A stretch of DNA of 64,000 nt from Aristolochia californica (taxonomy: Eukaryota > Streptophyta > Magnoliopsida > Piperales > Aristolochiaceae), in contig JARWKL010000008.1 in the NCBI GenBank assembly GCA_029961685.1, positions 32,241,619-32,305,618 of the forward strand, given 5' to 3'. Positions 44,386 through 56,000 of this stretch are shown here, in pieces. Below the pieces are notes generated by a model. The model searched no databases. It was not told the DNA's origin and saw nothing but the letters and a program-made list of their open reading frames with translations. Numbering within the stretch: the first letter of the stretch is position 1; every line of letters begins with the position of its first letter. A program made the translations under genes and the position numbers.

Positions 44386-44612
44386 AGGTTCTCCTTGATC
44401 GGTTGTGCCCCATGCTCCAGAAATTACTCAACCCCCCAGAAACACTGGCTCACACCACATCTGCTGTGTTGTCGGATCCTAGTGAGCTAAGTCTGTCTTC
44501 TCCGATTATTTTTGGTCCATAATATGATACTCGTCCTATTGTTGTTAGGAAAGAGCCTAGATCATGTACCAAGCCTTCTACTTCTCATCCCATAACAAAC
44601 TTTGTGCCCCAT
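44386..44612 (+). pseudogene. Cop4 integrase-RT linker
   Basis: Corresponds to the linker of Cop3 and Cop5: GCGCC-type PVVPHAPEI, SPIIFGP, YDTRPIVVRKEPRSCTKP, TSHPITNFVPH. About 180 codons between CAYTPQ and this point are missing from Cop4. The right end is the Cop5 insertion. Confidence 0.85.
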
Positions 44613-45209
44613 TGTTGGATTTAGGATCCCTTTTCCATAATTTTGAGCAAGAGAAAGAAGAGCTCTCAGGTAGAGAGAAGAAAAAATAAAAGAGCAAAGA
44701 GAGGTTGCGTCAAGCAAAGAGAGAGAGTAACTCGGGAATGAGATGTGTAACTTGATTAATTCAGAATTACAACACCTCTATTTATAGTAAAGGAGGAGGT
44801 AGGGCCCTTATACAATTTGTCTTTCCTAATTGCATTCCAACTCTAACTCTTTAATATAAGTCTATTCAAACCCAACTACTAGAAGACTAACATGAGTTGA
44901 ACTAGGATTCCTTCTTAATTCACGTGAATATAAGGGAGAAACCAGCTCGTAGCCTTATCCTTGTGGGTCCCTCATGATCTATCAATGCATCTTGATAAGA
45001 TCGTCAGCTCGTAAGATATTTGTGGGTCCCACTTGATCTTCAAGTCTTCTAACTCAATTCAACTTGTGCTTCTTGATTCCTTAACTCATGCTTGCTTGGG
45101 TAAAGACTCTTTTCGGTGTCCCACATCCTCTAGGACTCTTCTTAGTGTCCCACATCCTCATGGTGGGTTCCACCAACTCGAGCACCATGGTGGGTCCCAC
45201 ATTGTAACA
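44613..45209 (-). repeat. Cop5 3' LTR (type 4)
   Basis: 597 bp, TGTTGGATTTAGG to CATTGTAACA on the plus strand. The purine tract CTAGCTTGAGGGGGAG (minus strand) abuts it. A CTCTTC..GTGTCCCACATCCTC unit is repeated near its right end. Confidence 0.92.
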
Positions 45210-46482
45210 CTCCCCCTCAAGCTAGGGTTGACAAGACATCATAAATGCCCAGCTTGCTGCATATGGTAGACATAATCTTGTGAGTGACCAGTTTGGTGAG
45301 AATGTCTACAACTTGATTTCGTAATGATATATGCTTCAGAGATAAGAAACCAGCTTGGACCTTTTCTCGAATATAATGGCGGTCCACCTCAATATGCTTT
45401 TTTCTTTCATGGAAGACTGGACTCGATATGATGTGTATTGCTGCTTGATTGTCACAGTACAAATCTATTGGAGTTTCTTTGTAGAATCCCAATTCAGTGA
45501 GAAGGGATCTTATCCATATGATTTCACTAACAGTGTGTGCCATGGCTCTATATTCTGCTTCTGCACCCGACCATACTACTACATTTTGCTTTTTGCTTTT
45601 CCATGTAACCAGATTCCCTCCAACAATCGTACAAATTCTGAAGTAGATTTTTTGTCATCTGGAGATCTGGCCCAGTCTGCATCTGAGAATCCTTCGATGT
45701 TGAAGTGACCATGGTTTTTATAAAGAAGTCCCCTTCTAGGAGCTCCTTTAAGATATCGTAGTATTCTTTCAAGTGTCTACCAATGACTAAGTTGTAGCTT
45801 GTGCATGTATTGACTTACCACACTTACTGCGCATGAAGTATCCGACCTTGTTAAATAAGACACCCCACTAGTCTTTTAAATTTTCCAATATCTACATCTT
45901 CTCCAGTGCCTCCACATAATTTCATATTTGCATCCATAGGAGTGTTTTCTGGTTTGCATCTCATCATTCTTGTTTCTTCCAGTAGATCAAGGGCATACTT
46001 CCTTTGGGATAGGATAATCCCATGTCTGGATTGTAATATTTCAATACCCAAAAAATATTTGAGTAATCCAAGATCCTTCGTCTTGAATTCAGCACATATT
46101 TTCTCCTTTGTTTTCTGAATGCCTCGGAATAGCTCCTAGTTAAAATAATATCTTCAACATATACAGCTAGAATCACCTTACCTCTCGCTGTATTTTCAAT
46201 AAATATTGAGTGATCTATAGAACATCTGTGAAAACCAGCCCGTCTGATGGCTTGACTAAATTTCTCAAACCATTCCCGAGGGGATTGCTTTAGACCATAT
46301 AGAGATTTTTTAAGGCGACATACAGACTGCCCCTCAACCACATACCCAAGTGGTTGCTGCTTGTAAATCTCTTCTTTAATATAACCATTAAGAAATGCAT
46401 TTTTGACATCCAATTGATAAATTGGCCATGATGAATTGGCTGCCAAAGATATTAATATATGTACCGAGTTCATTTTTGCCAC
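45210..46482 (-). pseudogene. Cop5 RT and RNase H
   Basis: RT 45964-46482: YQLDVKNAFLNGY, YGLKQSPREWFEKF, then AVYVEDIILT where copia has YVDD. The first Asp of the pair is GAA (Glu). RT thumb 45851-46051. RNase H 45217-45543 and the part before it: SEIIWIRSLL, CDNQAAIHIIS, HIEVDRHYIREK. Frameshifts near 45545, 45850 and 46130. Confidence 0.92.
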
Positions 46483-46542
46483 CAGAGAGAATGTTTCTCC
46501 ATAATCAATTCCAGAGCACTGAGTATAACCTTTGGCAACTAG

Positions 46543-47394
46543 TCAAGCCTTCAGGCGTGCAATGGACCCATCCGAATTATGTTTGATTGTATCAACCCAC
46601 TTGCAACCAACGGGTTTTTTATCTGTGGGAAGAGGAATCAATGACCATGTATGATTATCATTAAGTGCCTTCATTTCTTTATCCATTGGCGCCTTCCATC
46701 CTGGATGTTGTAGAGCCTCCTGATATGACTGTGGAATAGATATCGAGGAAATAGAAGAGAGAAACTGACAACATAAAGGTGAGAGGCGACGATGAGACAC
46801 AAAATTGGAAATTGGATGAGAAGTAGATGGTTGAGTGCATGATCGAGGTTCTTTTCATATAGAAATAGGGCGAGTATCATATTGAGGACCAAAAATAACT
46901 GGTGATGAAGGACTTACCTCTGGTGGATCTGTTAACTCGGCAGGTGTGGTGTCGGCCACTTGCTCTGGGGGTTGAATGATCTCTATATCACAAGGCACAA
47001 CCGGTCTAGGGGACCTTGATACTGAGGATAGACCAGGAGGAGCGCCATCAAAATAATATGAGTAGTCTTCAAAAAATGTTACATCCCTAGACACAAATGA
47101 ACATTTAAGAGTAGGACTATAAAAAAAATAACCCTTTTGTGTGCGAGAGTATCCCAAAAAAATATACTTGATAGATTTAGGATCAAGTTTGTTGTGTCTA
47201 GGTAATGAGTTATGAACCAAACATTGACATCCAAAGACTTTCAACAAGAATGAAAATGGATCATCATTCGGTAATAATCTAGAGTAGGGAGATTTATTAC
47301 CAAGAACAGTAGATGGTAGACGATTAATAAGAAAGCAAGCCATAAGGATGGCATGAGGCCAATAAAAGTATGGAACTTTCATGGCATATAACAA
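46543..47394 (-). pseudogene. Cop5 integrase C-terminus and linker
   Basis: 46855-47394 is open: MKVPYFYWPHAILMACFL, LLKVFGCQCLVHNS, KYIFLGYSRTQKGYFFYSP, VTFFEDYSYY, then the acidic/proline linker. The RT start (46543-46800) has SYQEALQHPGWK and HTWSLIPLP. A stop at 46850-46860 divides the two. Confidence 0.92.
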
Positions 47395-47445
47395 ACATCG
47401 AGCTACCTCAAGAATATGACGATTTTTCCATTCGGCTACACCATC

Positions 47446-48627
47446 TTATTGAGGAGTACAGGCGCATGATGTTTGATGGATAATGTCATTTTCTTGACAA
47501 AAAGAGTCAAGGGCTTTGGAAATGTATTCTTTGGCATTATCAGACCGGAGAATTTTTATTTTCTGACCAAGTTGTGTGAGTACCATAGCATGAAATGATT
47601 TTAAAATGTATGGTATCTCAGAATGCTCCTTGAAGACAAACAACCAAGTTGTGCAAGTGAAATCATCAATAAAAGTAATAAAATATTTTTCTTGAGAAAT
47701 ATTAGAGACACTCAAGAGCCCCCAAACGTCAGTATGATTTAACGAAAATGGAGTATCACTTTTGACTTCTGGATGAGGAGAGTATGTACTCCTTTGATGT
47801 TTACTCAATTGACAGACTTCACAACGAAATTGTGACCTGACTTTAAGAGATGGAAACATATAATGAAGAGACTGTGCAGAAGAATGTCCCAACCAAGTTG
47901 TGTGAATGAAATCATCAATAAAAGTAATAAAATATTTTGCTTGAGAAATATTAGAGACAGTCAAGAGCCCCAAAACATCAGTATGAATTAACGAAAATGG
48001 AGTATCATTTTTTACTTCTGGACGATGAGAGTATGTACTTCTTTTATGTTTACTCAATTGACAGACCTCACAACGAAATTGTGACCTAACTTTAAGAGAT
48101 GGAAACATATAATGAAGAGACTGTGCAGAAGGATGTCCCAACCGATTGTGCCATAAATGTGTCTCATTTTCAATAGTAGAAACCATATTGATTTTGGGCA
48201 TGTCCAAGTAGTAAATCCCCCCTTGTTCATGGCCTCCACCAATCACCATCTTCGTTACTAGATCCTGAAAGACACACAAAGTGGGTGAGAAGGTAACCGA
48301 GCAATTAAAATATTTTGTGAGTTGACTAACAGATAATAGGTTCAAAGGAAAAGTAGGAACAAAAAGAATATCAATGAGCGAAAGTGATGGGGTGACAGAA
48401 GTGGAACATTTCCCTTGGACTTTGGTTTGAGAACCGTCATCTATGGTAACAAACTTCTGTGAAAGACTCAGAGATAGAGAATGTAATAAAGTTTTGTTAC
48501 AAATAAGATGCTCGGAGGCTCCTGAATCAATTATCCAGGATGAAGATGAGGCAGATAGCATACCTGAAGCAATAGTGGTAGCAGTAATTGTGAAGGGACT
48601 AGGAGAAGAACCTAGCATTGTCTTCAT
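47446..48627 (-). CDS. Cop5 protease-integrase ORF with internal duplication
   Basis: 393 codons. Protease: SSSWIIDSGASEHLI (near residue 25-40), KFVTIDDGSQTKV. GAG-pre-integrase: LWHNRLGHPSAQSLH with the zinc-binding CEVCQLSKH. Integrase core: HTDVLG and HTDVWG, FIDDF, LRSDNAKEYIS. An 83-residue unit (zinc-binding block to HTTW) occurs twice in tandem, 48138-47890 and 47889-47641, in frame. The ORF ends by a CAA-to-TAA stop before the DGVAEWKN block that carries the last catalytic Glu. Confidence 0.92.
   Translation of the reverse strand: MKTMLGSSPSPFTITATTIASGMLSASSSSWIIDSGASEHLICNKTLLHSLSLSLSQKFVTIDDGSQTKVQGKCSTSVTPSLSLIDILFVPTFPLNLLSVSQLTKYFNCSVTFSPTLCVFQDLVTKMVIGGGHEQGGIYYLDMPKINMVSTIENETHLWHNRLGHPSAQSLHYMFPSLKVRSQFRCEVCQLSKHKRSTYSHRPEVKNDTPFSLIHTDVLGLLTVSNISQAKYFITFIDDFIHTTWLGHSSAQSLHYMFPSLKVRSQFRCEVCQLSKHQRSTYSPHPEVKSDTPFSLNHTDVWGLLSVSNISQEKYFITFIDDFTCTTWLFVFKEHSEIPYILKSFHAMVLTQLGQKIKILRSDNAKEYISKALDSFCQENDIIHQTSCACTPQ
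47641..48138 (-). repeat. 249-bp in-frame tandem duplication
   Basis: Unit boundaries CAACCAAGTTGTGC.AGTG at 47641 and CAACCAAGTTGTGTGAATG at 47890. The units differ at many positions, so the duplication is not brand new. Cop2 and Cop4 have one copy. Confidence 0.92.
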
Positions 48628-48639
48628 TTAATGAAATAG

Positions 48640-49594
48640 CTCATACTCTTCATCAGTAATATTTTTCTGTGCAGTTGTTGTTGTAGGATGTTCTTCTTTT
48701 CTATCACTCATAAAGGCTTGACTAGCCCTTGTCAATTCTGATTTTTCATTTTTTTTATAGCATATTTCTTTTTAATGGCCATATTTTCCACAGTAAGTGC
48801 ATGCCCTGTAATGGCACTGATCTATAGTGTGGCCAAAAAATTTACAATGAGTACATTTGGTATCATTTGTTCTGCCAGCACCAATCCTTCCACCTCTTCC
48901 TCTGCCCCCTCTATAAACTCTACCTCGGCCTCGGCCACGGTCATTTGATGATCCTATGATCAGAATACATAGCAGATGATACATCAGTAGTGGAGGAAGA
49001 AGTGTCTGGAATACGAAGTAGTGTTGCACACACATCATCAAACTTTGGGACAACAGAAGCACTCAAAAGTTGACTCTTGACAATCTCAAGATGAGGTTTA
49101 ACATTTGCAAGACAAATAGCAGTAATTAATGCTTCCTTCTATTTGTCTTGGATAGAAATATTAGTGGTTGAGGGCTGAGCTAACTTCCACTCTTGAAGAA
49201 AGCCTCTAAAGAGGGCCAAGTACTCATGAATATTTTCTCCTTGTTTAGTATTCAACATTCTTTGGAGAATATCATAGGGTCTTAGTGTATCCGGGCATGA
49301 GTATAGTTTAGCACATGTCTCCCAAATTTTTTTAGCACTGTCAAGATGAATAAAATTACTAGAGACATGTTCTTCCATGCAATTTATTAGCCAACCAATT
49401 ACCAAAGTATCATTTTTCAGCCATTTCATATAAAAAATATCATCTTCATCAACAAGTGGTCCTCGAGTAGTGAGATAACCAAGTAGGTCTTTTGTTATAA
49501 GAAACCTCCAAACCGATGTGGACCAACTCATAAAATTTGATACCCCATGTAAGGGTGTGGTGGTTATTCTCAGTATATCACCTTTGATGTTCAT
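48640..49594 (-). pseudogene. Cop5 gag
   Basis: 49139-49594 is open for 151 codons: MNIKGDILRITTTPLHGVSN, NFMSWSTSVWRFL, LDSAKKIWETCAKL, YDILQRMLNTKQGENIHEYL (UBN2-type capsid). 48772-49062 holds an RG-rich stretch (GRGRVYRGGRGRGG) and two zinc knuckles (CTHCKFFGHTIDQC and CTYCGKYGH). A stop at 49140 and frameshifts separate them. Confidence 0.92.
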
Positions 49595-50077
49595 ATTTTC
49601 TTCAAAAAAAAAACTCTAATAATAACACCAAGTAGCACTTCTTCAATCAACTCAATGTATGGGAAAATTTAGCATCAATTCTAAATTATTATTCTTATTT
49701 TTTTTTCAAAAACCAATCATAAAGACTCAATAACAATCTTCTATATCAAGGAACTCTTATCCCATGAAAAAAAATCCAATAATCTGATTATGGACTGGTC
49801 TCAGTAAACAGAATTTCCAAACCGATAAAACTGTTTTGATAGCTCCTTCTAGATAGAGAGGCAATTATATCCATAACATAATAAGATGAAAGAATTCACA
49901 TATTCATCCTTGAATCAAATTCTAAATTCAACAACCAGTGGCATAAAAAAAAATTGAACACCTATCTCTCGGCTTGTGTTCTTCCTTCATAAAAGAGCCT
50001 TCTTTGAATGGTGTTGATCATCACTTCTCTAGAGCATTCCTTTGACGAGGGATCCTAAATATAATGCTCTGATACCG
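49595..50077 (-). other. Cop5 leader and primer site
   Basis: Non-coding; primer site CTCTGATACCG on the plus strand (50067-50077), one base off. Confidence 0.82.
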
Positions 50078-50704
50078 TGTTGGATTTAGGATCCATTTTC
50101 CATAATTCATAGCAAGAGAAAGAAGAGAGAAAAAAGAGAAAAGGGAAGAAGAGCTCTCGGGTAGAGAGAAGAAAATATAAAAGAGCAAAGAGAGGTTGCG
50201 CCAAGCAAATGGAGAGAGTAACTCAAGAATGAGATGTGTAACTTTAATAATTCCGAATTACAACACCTCTATTTATAGTAGAGGAGGAGGTAGAATTCTT
50301 ATACAATTTGTCTTTCAATCCTAATTACATTCCAACTCTAACTCTTTAATAAAAGTCTATTCAAACCAAACTACTAGAAGACTAACATGAGTTGAACTAG
50401 GATTCCTTCTTCATTCACGTGAATATAAGGGAGAAGCCAGCTCGTAGCCTTATCCTTGTGGGTCCCTCATGATCTCCCAGCGCATCTTGATAAGATTGCC
50501 AGCTCATGAGATATTTGTAGGTCACACTTGATCTTCAAGTCTTCTAACTCAATTCAGCTTGTGCTTCTTGATTCCTTAACTCGTGCTTGCTTGGGTGAGG
50601 ACTCTTCTTGGTGTCCCACATCCTCTAGGACTCTTCTTAGTGTCCCACGTCCTCATGGTGGGTCCCACCAGCTCGAGCACCATGGTGGGTCCCACATTAT
50701 AACA
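50078..50704 (-). repeat. Cop5 5' LTR (type 4)
   Basis: 627 bp, TGTTGGATTTAGG to CATTATAACA (plus strand), then CTCAT and the continuation of Cop4. Confidence 0.92.
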
Positions 50705-51620
50705 CTCATCATCATCTATCCCCTGTTTGTTGTCAATTTCTATCGGTTATTTCCTCCGTACGTGTACCATAATCCTATCAGGAGGCTCTCAAACATCTAG
50801 GGTGGAAGGTAGGTATGGATGAAGAAATGCAGAGTTCTTTATGAAAATTAGACATGGACTCTAGTCCCCCTTCCTTCAGATAAGAAACCCGTCGGTTGCA
50901 AATGGGTATTTACGGTGAAACAAAATGCTGATGGGTTCGTGGCTCGGTTGAAAGCTTTACTTGTTGCTAAAGGATATACACAATGTTATGGCATTGATTA
51001 TGAAGAAACCTTCTCTCTAGTGGCTAAATTAAACTCGGTACATTTGTTATTATCTCTGGCAGCTAACTCTTCCTGGTAGGTCTATCAACTTGATGGAAAA
51101 AATGTTTTTCTGAATGGGGATATAAAGGAGGACATTTATATGCAGCAACCACCTGGGTATGTGGTTGAGGGGGGAATTTGTATGTTGACTACAAAAATCT
51201 ATTTATGGTCTTAAACAGTCACCTCGTGCATGGTTTGAAAATTTTAGCCAAGCACTCATACGGGTCGGATTTCACATATGCTCTGGAGATCACTATGTCT
51301 TTATTAAAGACACTGAATGGCAAGGCAATTCTAGCCGTGTATGTTGATGACATTATTATAACTGGTAGTGATCCTGAGGGCATCTAAAAGACAAAAGAAA
51401 GGATATGTACTGAACTCAAACAAAGGATCTCGGACTGCTCAAATATTTTTTGGGTATTGAAGTACTACAATCTAGACATGGAATTATATTATCTCAAAGG
51501 AAGTATGTCCTTGACCTACTGGAAGAGACCGGAATGCTGGGATGTAGACTAGTAGAAACTCCTATGGACTCGAATACAAAATTATGTGCAGGTACTGGAG
51601 AAGAAGTAGATGTCGAAAAA
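50705..51620 (+). pseudogene. Cop4 reverse transcriptase
   Basis: Resumes the Cop4 reading after Cop5 (HHHLSPVCCQFLS in the linker). RT motifs: CKWVFTVKQNADG, GYTQCYGIDYEETFS, YGLKQSPRAWFENF, AVYVDDIIITGSD (51333-51372, intact YVDD), FFGIEVLQSRHGIILSQRKY, TPMDSNTKLCAGTGEEVDVE. A frameshift near 51170 and stops are present. Ends at 51620 at the join with Gyp4; palm and fingers are kept but RNase H is gone. Confidence 0.9.
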
Positions 51621-51974
51621 TATGGTTTTCAGTTTTCATGTAATTGATTTTAGTTTGATTTTTGGTTTGGTTTGGTTTACAATTTATTTGGCTTGAACCA
51701 GTGACCCAATGGTCTGAAGTGTTAGTGGTGTCCTCAACCCTATTTAAGGGGACGGCTAGGTTAATGAAAGGCAGCGATTGAATTAGTAAATTAGCCTAGA
51801 GTCATTTAGATAACAGGTCGAGAGCTCCTTCAAGCTCTCCCCCTTTTCCCCCAATTTCCCTTTCCAAATTTCTTCTTACACCACTCCATCAATCAATCTC
51901 TACGTCAAGCAAGGCCATGGAAGGAAAAGAAGAGAGAAGGGTGACAAGATCCATGGCTCGTGAGGATCCTAACA
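51621..51974 (+). repeat. Gyp4 5' LTR remnant
   Basis: Begins at TGGTTTTCAGTTTTCATG, which is 55-60 bp inside the 3' LTR, and ends TCCTAACA. Primer site TGGTATCAGA at 51978-51987. TATTTAAGG at about 51741. Confidence 0.9.
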
Positions 51975-53010
51975 ACGTGGTATCAGACAAGTCTACCCTC
52001 CGTGACTCCTCTTCTCCAGAGGACATACGTCAAATGCTTTCATATCTTCAACAAAGGTCCACACATCAAGGTGCTGAAATTACAAACATCCATAATACAT
52101 TGCACACACTGGAATCTTCTCTCCAAACCATCATCCGTCAGCTTGCAGCACTTCAATTGACCACACCACCACCAGCTACAAACTCTTAGCCACCGTCAGG
52201 AAACCACCCACACTTCACACCACCACCACCACTACGCCCACAAACTCTTCCTATGGCTGGTCACGCACAGGGACCAACTACGGTTCCCAGATACTTTAAA
52301 CTCAATTTTCCTACATATGATGGCTCAAAAGATCCTTTACTTTGGTTCACGAAATGTGAGTAATTTTTCTATCATCTGGACAAGGTCACATTGTCCGCCT
52401 ACCACCTGCTCAATGAAGCGCTCATGTGGTTCCATCACTACCAAAATGTCCATTCGACTCAGGATTGGCTAAATTTTAAACATGCTTGCCAGATGAGGTT
52501 TGGACCTCCAGCTAGTAGCAATCTAGTGGGGGGAATTGATCAACTATAAACAGACTGGCACTTTCAAATTTTACCAGAAAACATTTTAGGAAAGGTTGGC
52601 ACGAGCGAGTGAATTTGTTCCTCCTCACCTGCATGTTCAGATCTTTAATGCGGGATTCACCGAGTCGGTTCGCTTGGAAGTGGAATTACTTGGTCCTACA
52701 GACTTTGATTCAGCCATGAATTATGCCCAGGCTATGGAACAGAAACAAAGAGTTTTGAGGGAATCATTAGGTCGAAAACCATTTTGGACCAACAGACTAC
52801 CGGGTACTGCACCTGGGCCACGTTTTGGCTCTTCAGCCCCTAACCGTGCAGAGCAGTCTACAAATGTGCTCCCCCACAATCTTCTACATAAATTCTTGAA
52901 TAAACAGGAAATGGAGACAAGAAAGGCCAAGGGCCTCTGTTTTAATTGTGATGAACAATTTCTCCAGGACATACCTGCAAAAGATTATTCAGTATAGAAC
53001 TTTGGGAAGA
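51917..53010 (+). pseudogene. Gyp4 gag
   Basis: ATG in the LTR (MEGKEERRVTRSMARED), Q-rich linker, then core with PRYFKLNFPTYDGS. The nucleocapsid half is open at 52596-52997, with CFNCDEQFL. Stops at 52188 (CAG to TAG) and 52362 (CAA to TAA), a deletion near 52380 and frameshifts near 52530 and 52970. Confidence 0.9.
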
Positions 53011-56000
53011 GGGTTCAGAAGTGCTTCCTGTAGATGATATTGTTGAAGAGGAACAGAAAGAACCAGAGCTCTCCCTCCATGCCATGCATGGCCTGTGTAG
53101 TTCTAATACCATGCAGGTAAAGGCCAAGTTACACCATCTCCAGTTACTTACTTTAGTTGATTCTGGCAGCACACATAATTTTACCAGTGAGCTCGCAACG
53201 AAACAATTGGGATTAGAAATCCAACAGCAAAAGGGTCTCTCGATTTTAGTGGCCAATGGGGCTAAAATTGTCAGTGTTGGTTTATGTGCAGCCACCCCTT
53301 TTATTATTGAGGGACATTCATTTAAGGCTGACTTACTGGTCATTCCTTTAGCAGGATTTGATTTGGTGCTCGGGGTAAAATGGCTTCAGCTATTAGGCCC
53401 TATATTGTGGGATTTTCAGGCTCGGACTATGACATTTACAACACAACAGGGCCAGATTACATTGCAGGGTATCAAGGCACAGGTGCCCAGTGCACTTCAC
53501 AATTTCCAGATTCAGAGCACTGGTGATTGTATGTTATCTCCATTACTTACAACCTTTGCAGATTTATTTAATGACCCTACTGGTCTACCACCAGTGCATC
53601 ATTGTGATCACCGCATACGTTTGAAGTTGGGAACCGATCCAGTGGTGGTGTGTCCTTATCGTTACCCACATATACAGAAAGATGAAATCGAAAGACAGTG
53701 CTCGCTCAGGGAGTTATCCAGCCCAATAGGTCTCCCTTCTCATCCCCTGTTTTACTGGTCCGTAAAAAGGATAAATCATGGAGGTTTTGTGTCAACTATA
53801 GGCAACTCAATTTCCATACAATTAAAGACAAGTTCCCCATTCTAGTGGTGGACGAGTTGCTGGATGAGTTACATGGTGCTATGATTTTTACCAAGTTAGA
53901 TTTAAAATCGGGCTATCATCAAATTAGAGTTCACCCTGCAGATGTGGAGAAGACTACGTTCTGCATGCACCACGGTCATTTTGAGTTCCTCGTCATGCCC
54001 TTCGGTCTCTCTAATGTGCCCTCCACTTTCCAGCCCCTCTTGAATGAGGTATTTTCCTCACTTCTGCGAAAATATGTGTTAGTATTTTTTTATGACATCT
54101 TGGTATATAGCACAAATTGGGAAGAACATCTCCAACACCTCCATCAGGTATTTTACCTTTCTACACTCCCATCATTTGGTTTTGAATGAATCCAAATGTT
54201 CTATGGGCACTTCAGAAGTGGCATATTTGGCCACGTTATATCAGCAGTGGGCGTGAAGGTTGTTGACCAGAATAAGATACAAGTCATCACAGATTGGCCT
54301 CCTCCCACCTCCTTTACTGCATTAAGGGGATTTTTGGGCCTAGCGGGATATTACAGAAAATTTATCCGTACTTATGGCCAGATAGCAGCACCACTCAACA
54401 ACCTTCTCAAGAAACATGCATTCACCTGGTCTCCCTTAGTGGCACAAGCCTTTCAGCAGTTTATGGAGGCCTTAGCCTCAGCGTCGGTGCTATAGCTACG
54501 AGATTTTGATGAATCCTTTGTGGTCGAATGTGATGCATCCGGAGGAGGTATTGGTGCAGTGCTACAGAAACTGGACACCCCATCGCTTATTTCAGTCGCC
54601 AGTTGGGACAACACCACCACAAGTTAGTAGTATATGAGAGAGAACTGATTGGGTTAGCCAAAGTCATCCAACATTGGCGGCCTTATCTATGGGGACGACC
54701 ATTTCTGATTCGTACAGATCATTGCAGCCTCAAGTATCTTCTTGAGCAACGCCTCACTACATCACCGCAGCAACACTGGTTGAGTAAACTCATGGGCTTC
54801 AATTTTACAGTTCAATATAAGCCAGGCAGTTTAAATTTGGAGGCTGATGCTTTGTCTCGTTGGGACATTCCAAAACCACACGTTTATGCTCTCAGCCACC
54901 CACACTCACTTTTTTTGGATTCTATTCATGAGGAGACACATCAATATCTAGAACTTATTTCATTATATCAAGATATTCAGCAAGGGACAGCAGCTAGTCA
55001 TTGGACGATTCAGGATCATCTTATCCTTTACAAAAACAAGATTTTTATGCATCACACGTCCCCACTTCTTCACACCTTTCGGTCCTCTTTCCTTGATAGC
55101 ACACATGAGGGACGACAGAAAACATATTTCCGAATCAGTCGGGAATTTTATTAGAGGGGTATGAAGAGCACAATTGCTGATTATGTAGCTGCTTGTTAGA
55201 TTTGGCAACGAAACAAGGCCGAATCTTTAAGTCCTGCTGGCCTACTACAACCTCTATAGCTTCCGTCTCAAATCTGGTCCGACATTTCCATGGATTTCAT
55301 TGATGGCCTTCCAACTTCATCAGGTAAATCCGTGATATTAGTTGTGGTTGACCATTTTTCAAAATATGGTCACTTCATTTCTTTGGCGCATCCATATATT
55401 GCTGCTCATGTAGCTCAGTTATTTATGGACCACATTGTCCGATTACACGGGATTCCAGCATCTATTATTAGTGACAGGGATGCCATTTTGACCAGTACCT
55501 TTTGGAAAAAATTATTCAAGTTACATGGCACCCAATTGGCATTCTCTTTTGCCTATCATCCACAGACTGACTGACAAACCGAGGTTGTCAATCACATGAT
55601 CGAAATGTATCTTTGCTGTTTTGTGGGGGACTCACCTAAACGGTGGGTTAAGTGGCTTTCTTGGGCAGAATTTTGCTATAACACCTCTTACCACAGCGCA
55701 CTGGGAACTACTCATTTCAGGGTAGTTTATGGCAGAGATCCACCCCGTTTGTTATCCTATGAACCAGGGACATCCAAAGTCACCAGTTTGGACCAAGCGT
55801 TAGCTGAAAGAGACATTATGCTCACTGAGGTGCGTATTCATCTCCAGGAGGCCCAATACTCTATGAAGTTATATTATGATAAGAAGCACCGAGAGGTATA
55901 TTATTCCCCAGGAGATTATGTGTGTTTAAAGCTCCAACACTACCGGCAGTTGTCACTGACGGCCTCCAAGTGCCACAAGCTTTCTCCGAAATATTATGGT

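Larger units (their letters stand above)
44613..50704 (-). mobile_element. Cop5: near-complete Ty1/copia element
   Basis: 6092 bp on the minus strand. LTRs 44613-45209 and 50078-50704 (type 4), flanks CCCAT and CTCAT (target duplication with one change). All domains in order: gag, protease, integrase, RT, RNase H. It carries an in-frame duplication in integrase, YVED in place of YVDD, and several stops. Inserted into Cop4, whose reading continues at 50705. Confidence 0.93.
39817..51620 (+). mobile_element. Cop4: Ty1/copia element, plus strand, 3'-truncated
   Basis: Type-4 LTR (39817-40400), primer site TGGTATCAGAGC, gag, protease, integrase start, then a break at about 42813. It resumes at 44386 and again, after Cop5, at 50705, and ends at about 51620 within RT where a truncated gypsy LTR is joined. 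RNase H and 3' LTR are lost. Related to Cop3 and Cop5. Confidence 0.87.

Noticed and set aside
51621..51974. Gyp4 5' LTR as complete
   Set aside because: The first 55-60 bp, including TGTTATGGACTC, are absent compared with its own 3' LTR.
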